Positions 13,780 to 16,767 of a DNA stretch of 16,767 nucleotides are shown piece by piece. The notes under the pieces were generated by a model, which saw only the letters and a program-made list of their open reading frames with translations, was not told where the DNA came from and did no database searches. Origin of the DNA: an uncultured Fretibacterium sp. (GTDB lineage Bacteria; Synergistota; Synergistia; Synergistales; Aminobacteriaceae); contig NZ_CAUUWA010000052.1 of assembly GCF_963548695.1 (NCBI RefSeq), positions 1 to 16,767 on the forward strand, read 5' to 3'. A program made the position numbers and the translations under genes. Positions within the stretch are counted from its first letter, which is position 1, and every line of letters starts with the position of its first letter.

Positions 13780-14343
13780 CTACTCCCGCGACTCGCCCCT
13801 CGGGGCGTTCACCCAGCTCATCGCACGCTGTATGTCCAGATGAAGCCAGGCGTCCACCGCCCTCTCGACATCGTCGAGGACGGCGGGCAGGGCCTCCGTC
13901 TCCGCTTTTGTCAAGCGCCCCAGCACCCGGCCGACCCTGCTTCCGGGGGCGTCTCCCAAACCGATGCGCAGGCGCGGAACCTCAAGGGTCCCCAGCACGG
14001 ATATGACCGAGGCCAACCCGTTGTGCCCCCCCGCGCTGCCCGAAGCGCGCAGTCGGAGCTGCCCGTAGGGGAGCGCCAGATCGTCGTAGATCACCAGCAC
14101 ATCGGCAGGCGTCAGTTTATAAAAGTCGAAGGCATCCCGTACCGACGCCCCGCTCAGGTTCATGAAGGTCAGGGGCTTCAGCAGGATGCAGTCCTGCATA
14201 CGCCAGAACTCGCCCCGGAACTTCAGCTGGGGCTTCCCCAGGCCGCCGCGCAGCACCAGGTGATCTATGGCAAGCCAGCCCATGTTGTGCCGGGTGAAGG
14301 CATACTCCTGCCCCGGGTTCCCCAGGCCCGCAATCAGCTTCAC
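13780..14343 (-). CDS. pth: Peptidyl-tRNA hydrolase
   Basis: Releases peptides from prematurely dropped-off peptidyl-tRNA, recycling tRNA; an essential cytoplasmic enzyme. The 187-aa product has the usual length and all signature parts: N9 in IAGLGNPGQEY, catalytic H19 in TRHNMGW, FMNLSG, the VIYDDLALPYGQLRLR segment with its catalytic Asp, and GSAGGHNGL. The start is GTG at 14343, 7 nt after an AAAGGGGG ribosome site, and the gene begins 31 nt behind rplY. The order glmU-prs-ctc-pth is the same as in Bacillus and supports the assignment. The hairpin at 13719-13747 ends the transcript. Confidence 0.97.
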   Translation of the reverse strand: MKLIAGLGNPGQEYAFTRHNMGWLAIDHLVLRGGLGKPQLKFRGEFWRMQDCILLKPLTFMNLSGASVRDAFDFYKLTPADVLVIYDDLALPYGQLRLRASGSAGGHNGLASVISVLGTLEVPRLRIGLGDAPGSRVGRVLGRLTKAETEALPAVLDDVERAVDAWLHLDIQRAMSWVNAPRGESRE

Positions 14344-14374
14344 TCCGACACCCCCTTTAGCGAATGTCGGCGGC

Positions 14375-15034
14375 CTAGTTGCCCTGCTCCTCCTCGGACT
14401 TGGCCGCCTTGCCCTTGGCCACGACCTCCACCTCGGCGGGCTCCTCCTCGACGGTGGCCTCCTCCACGCCTCTCGGAACCACGATGATGGCCACGACCTC
14501 GTCCGGCTCCGCCAGCAACGTCACGTCCTCCCCCAACGAGAGGTCCCGAACGTGCAGGGAGTCCCCAAGCTTCAGCTCCGAGACGTCCACGACAATGCTC
14601 TCCGGAATGTTCATCGGAAGGCTCTCGATCTCGAGCTCGTGCACGCTCTCCAGCACGCCGCCATCCTTGAGCCCAGGGGATACCTCGCGCCCATGGACCG
14701 TGACGGGGACCTTGACCGAGATCTTGCGCCCCTTAATCAAGCGAAGGAAATCGATGTGAACGGGCTTGTCCGTCAGGGGGTCGCGCTGCGCCTCGCGGAC
14801 GATGCCCATCTCCTCCGCGCCGGAGGGAAGCTTCACCGTCAGGCGCGTGGCCTCCCAGCGTCCGCTCGCAAGCAGGCGCTCCAGGCTCTTCGAGGCGATC
14901 TTTCCCAAAACGGGCTCCGCAACCTCGGGGCCATAGAAAACGCAGGGCGTCCAACCGGCCTTGCGCAGCCTCCTGTTCTCCCCCTTGCTGCTCTTCTCTC
15001 TGGGCTCCATCACTAACGTTACTCGCTCAGACAT
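14375..15034 (-). CDS. rplY: 50S ribosomal protein L25, long Ctc/TL5 form
   Basis: Binds 5S rRNA in the large subunit. The 219-aa product has the N-terminal L25 domain (residues 1-95: REKSSKGENRRLRKAGWTPCVFYG, PVHIDFLRL) and the C-terminal TL5/Ctc domain (residues 100-190: SVKVPVTVHGREVSPGLKDGGVL, LEIESLPMNIPESIVVDVSELKLGDSLHV). It ends in an acidic and Lys/Ala-rich tail. The long form is the one found in Thermus and Bacillus; the short E. coli L25 has only the first domain. GAGGAG lies 9 nt before the ATG. It precedes pth and lies behind a 310-bp spacer after prs, so it probably has its own promoter, though none could be identified with confidence. Confidence 0.96.
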   Translation of the reverse strand: MSERVTLVMEPREKSSKGENRRLRKAGWTPCVFYGPEVAEPVLGKIASKSLERLLASGRWEATRLTVKLPSGAEEMGIVREAQRDPLTDKPVHIDFLRLIKGRKISVKVPVTVHGREVSPGLKDGGVLESVHELEIESLPMNIPESIVVDVSELKLGDSLHVRDLSLGEDVTLLAEPDEVVAIIVVPRGVEEATVEEEPAEVEVVAKGKAAKSEEEQGN

Positions 15035-15123
15035 TCACCACAACTCCTCTTGATGCTTATATTACCGCCCTCACAGGCTTTTTTGCCCGAGGGGGGACAG
15101 CGCTAATGTTTCCCTATTATTAT

Positions 15124-15207
15124 GGAAGCGCTGATTAAAACAAAAATGCATATTTTCCCAAGGGTAAGTATGCAAAACATCTATAGGCAAAAATCTCCAG
15201 CGCTTCC
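15124..15207. repeat. Nested palindromic AT-rich element upstream of rplY
   Basis: GGAAGCGCTG (15124-15133) and CAGCGCTTCC (15198-15207) are perfect 10-bp inverted repeats bounding an 84-bp AT-rich island. Centred within it is an imperfect 28-bp palindrome (15147-15174) with TGCATA/TATGCA outer arms and CCC/GGG inner arms. A further degenerate copy of the end, TTAAATCAGCGTTTCC (15329-15344), abuts the prs stop and matches the inverted 15124-15139 end at 14 of 16 bases. The form is that of a small MITE-like element or a symmetrical operator. No coding sequence is present. Confidence 0.6.
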
Positions 15208-15221
15208 CTAAAAATTAACAT

Positions 15222-15236
15222 GGGGGCTTCGCCCCC
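15222..15236 (-). terminator. Probable terminator in the prs-rplY gap
   Basis: GGGGGC and GCCCCC arms around a 3-nt loop; on the minus strand the stem is followed by ATGTTAATTTTT, giving a U-rich tract after a short gap. It lies about 110 nt behind the prs stop. It could end the glmU-prs transcript, leaving rplY to its own promoter downstream. Confidence 0.5.
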
Positions 15237-15245
15237 AAGCCCCCA

Positions 15246-15267
15246 CGCCGCTATCCTGATAGCGGCG
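15246..15267. repeat. Perfect 10-bp palindrome behind prs
   Basis: CGCCGCTATC and GATAGCGGCG, separated by CT, form a perfect inverted repeat in both strands. It is one of a series of stems between prs and rplY, 10 bp from the GGGGGC hairpin. It may be part of a composite terminator or a protein-binding palindrome. The rest of the 15035-15344 spacer shows no gene. Confidence 0.6.
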
Positions 15268-15344
15268 GCCCCGGCAAGTTTCTTACTCGAAACAGGCAAG
15301 CTGGGGTACCACAGGGGGGCTTCATGGATTAAATCAGCGTTTCC

Positions 15345-16313
15345 TTATTTATCGAACAGGCTGCTCACCGACCGGTCGCTGTGGACCCTCAGGATGGCCT
15401 CCGCAAACAGGGGGGCGATGGAAAGCTGCTGCACTTTTTCCGAACGCTTGGATTCCGGAATGGGGATCGTATCCGAAAAGACCAGCTTCTCGATCTCGGA
15501 CTTGGCGATACGATCCATCGCGGGCCCGGAGAGCACCGAGTGCGTCGCACAGGCGTACACCGTCCGGCATCCACGTTCCTTCAAGCCCGCGGCCGCATTG
15601 CAGATCGTGCCCGCCGTGTCGATGATATCGTCAACAAGGATCGCCGTCTTCCCCCGCACCTCGCCGATGATGTCCATGACCTCGCAATAGTTCGCGACCT
15701 CGTAGGAACGCCTTTTATCGACGATGGCCAAGTCCGTATTGAGCATGACGGCAAAACGCCGTGCCCGCACCACGCCGCCGACGTCGGGCGAGACCACGAC
15801 GACCTCCCCGCGCTGGAGCTCGGGCTCCAACCTCTCCTTGAAGTGGGACGCGAGGAGGGGCATCCCCGTCAGATGATCCACGGGGATGTCGAAAAATCCC
15901 TGGATCTGTCCCGCGTGGAGGTCCGCCGTGATCACGCGGTCCGCGCCGCTGTGGGTCAGGAGGTTGGCGACGAGCTTCGCGGTGATCGGCTCACGAGGCT
16001 TGCTCTTGCGGTCCTGCCTCGCGTACCCAAAGTAGGGGGTCACCACGTTGATGCGGCTGGCGGAGGCCCTCCTGAAAGCGTCGAGCATAATCAGCAACTC
16101 AAACAGGTTGTCGTTCGTCGGAGAGGACGTCGGCTGGATGACAAAGACATCGGCCCCCCGGACACTCTCGTCGATGGAAAGCCCAATCTCCCCATCCGAA
16201 AAACGATAATGGCGGGCCGCCGAAAGCCGCACCCCCAGCTCGCTGCAGATGCGCTTAGCGAAATCCGGATGCGCCGTCCCCGAAAAAATTTTGAGATCCT
16301 TCACTCCCGACAT
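15345..16313 (-). CDS. prs: Ribose-phosphate pyrophosphokinase (PRPP synthetase)
   Basis: Makes phosphoribosyl pyrophosphate from ribose 5-phosphate and ATP, feeding purine, pyrimidine, NAD, His and Trp synthesis. The 322-aa product is a class I enzyme of usual length: KIFSGTAHPDFAKRIC at the N-terminus, YFGYARQDRKSKPREPITAK with the flexible-loop region, DLHAGQIQGFFDIPVDHL with the catalytic His, VVVSPDVGG, and the PRPP loop LVDDIIDTAGTI. The start is ATG at 16313 with GGAGG 9 nt upstream; a frame open to 16361 would overlap glmU and adds residues unlike the family. It begins 5 nt after the glmU stop, so the two are almost certainly one transcript. Confidence 0.97.
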   Translation of the reverse strand: MSGVKDLKIFSGTAHPDFAKRICSELGVRLSAARHYRFSDGEIGLSIDESVRGADVFVIQPTSSPTNDNLFELLIMLDAFRRASASRINVVTPYFGYARQDRKSKPREPITAKLVANLLTHSGADRVITADLHAGQIQGFFDIPVDHLTGMPLLASHFKERLEPELQRGEVVVVSPDVGGVVRARRFAVMLNTDLAIVDKRRSYEVANYCEVMDIIGEVRGKTAILVDDIIDTAGTICNAAAGLKERGCRTVYACATHSVLSGPAMDRIAKSEIEKLVFSDTIPIPESKRSEKVQQLSIAPLFAEAILRVHSDRSVSSLFDK

Positions 16314-16318
16314 GATTA

Positions 16319-16767
16319 TCAGCCTCCCCGTCGTCCTGGTTGGTTCCTGCGAAGTGCCCATCCCTCGATATTGCGCTGTCTGGCCCGCCCTACCCCCAGG
16401 GCGCCGTCCGGAATGGGGTTCGTGATGACCGATCCCGCGGCGGTCGAGGCGTCGTCCCCCATCTCCGCCGGGGCGACGAACATCGTATCCGACCCGACGA
16501 AGCAGCGATCGCCGATCGTCGTGGGATGCTTGTCACGGCCGTCGTAATTGCACGTGATGGTCCCGGCCCCGATATTGACGTGCTCCCCCAAACGCGCGTC
16601 GCCCAAGTAGGTGAGATGCGGCACCTTGCTGTTTTTGCCTACCGTCGTCCTCTTCAGCTCCACGAACTTTCCGGCAAAGGAGCACTCCTCGAGGCAGGAC
16701 CCCTCCCGGATATAGGCGAACGGTCCCGCCTTGGCGCCGTCGCACAGCTCGCTCGCCTCCACGATCA
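16319..16767 (-). CDS. glmU: GlmU, C-terminal acetyltransferase part (5' end outside the window)
   Basis: Bifunctional enzyme making UDP-GlcNAc for peptidoglycan: an N-terminal uridylyltransferase (not in view) and a C-terminal left-handed beta-helix that acetylates glucosamine 1-phosphate. The visible 149 or so codons are the end of the beta-helix: FAGKFVELKRTTVGKNSKVP, HLTYLGDA with the catalytic His, VNIGAGTITCNYDG, CFVGSDTMFVAPAEMG and the end GWALRRNQPGRRGG. These line up with the end of E. coli GlmU. The reading frame is open to the window edge, so the GTG at 16762 is not the start. It precedes prs by 5 nt, as in the Bacillus glmU-prs pair. Confidence 0.96.
   Translation of the reverse strand, partial: IVEASELCDGAKAGPFAYIREGSCLEECSFAGKFVELKRTTVGKNSKVPHLTYLGDARLGEHVNIGAGTITCNYDGRDKHPTTIGDRCFVGSDTMFVAPAEMGDDASTAAGSVITNPIPDGALGVGRARQRNIEGWALRRNQPGRRGG

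Noticed and set aside
16314..16361. Upstream start of prs at 16361
   Set aside because: It would overlap glmU, whereas ATG 16313 has a good ribosome site and matches the family N-terminus.

Overview
The window is GC-rich bacterial chromosome in which every convincing gene lies on the minus strand, so transcription runs from high to low coordinates. The flagellin N-terminus (MRIYHNIPALYAYNSL...), the DUF3084 protein, the glmU-prs-rplY-pth order and the overall composition suggest a flagellated member of the Synergistota (Synergistetes). This assignment is an inference from protein character and synteny, not from a search.

Read in the direction of transcription there are three blocks. (1) 16767-13719: a housekeeping run of glmU (3' part only), prs, a 310-bp palindrome-rich intergenic region, rplY (Ctc-type L25) and pth, closed by a hairpin terminator. 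(2) 13630-10666: a DUF3084 membrane/coiled-coil protein with a clear TATAAT box upstream, then a GNAT acetyltransferase, rnhA and comF, closely spaced and probably co-transcribed. (3) 10660-1: a late flagellar cluster starting at a good sigma-28-type promoter just behind comF: flgM (anti-sigma-28), flgN (chaperone), flgK and flgL (hook-filament junction), fliW, csrA and then flagellin, whose 3' end lies outside the window.

The flagellar block holds a complete late-gene control circuit: the sigma-28 antagonist FlgM, the FlgK/FlgL chaperone FlgN, and the FliW-CsrA-flagellin partner switch. The flagellin leader carries two small hairpins, each showing GGA in a five-base loop, followed by a GGA-containing Shine-Dalgarno. 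This is the architecture expected of a CsrA-repressed flagellin mRNA. CsrA keeps the residues needed for RNA binding and an Asn at position 55, but has a C-terminal tail longer than usual.

The structural proteins are greatly enlarged. FlgL is 1313 aa (usually about 300-500), FlgK is 894 aa, and flagellin exceeds 540 aa before its C-terminal domain. The extra mass lies in the middle, surface-exposed part and includes repeated flagellin_IN-like modules. One FlgL module contains a perfect EF-hand/dockerin-type calcium loop, and one FlgL module closely resembles a module in the AT-richer central segment of flagellin. Intergenic regions carry several repeat families: a three-copy REP-like array between flgK and flgL, short AT-rich repeats at several junctions, and nested palindromes between prs and rplY. 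No tRNA, rRNA, CRISPR array, transposase or prophage gene was seen.
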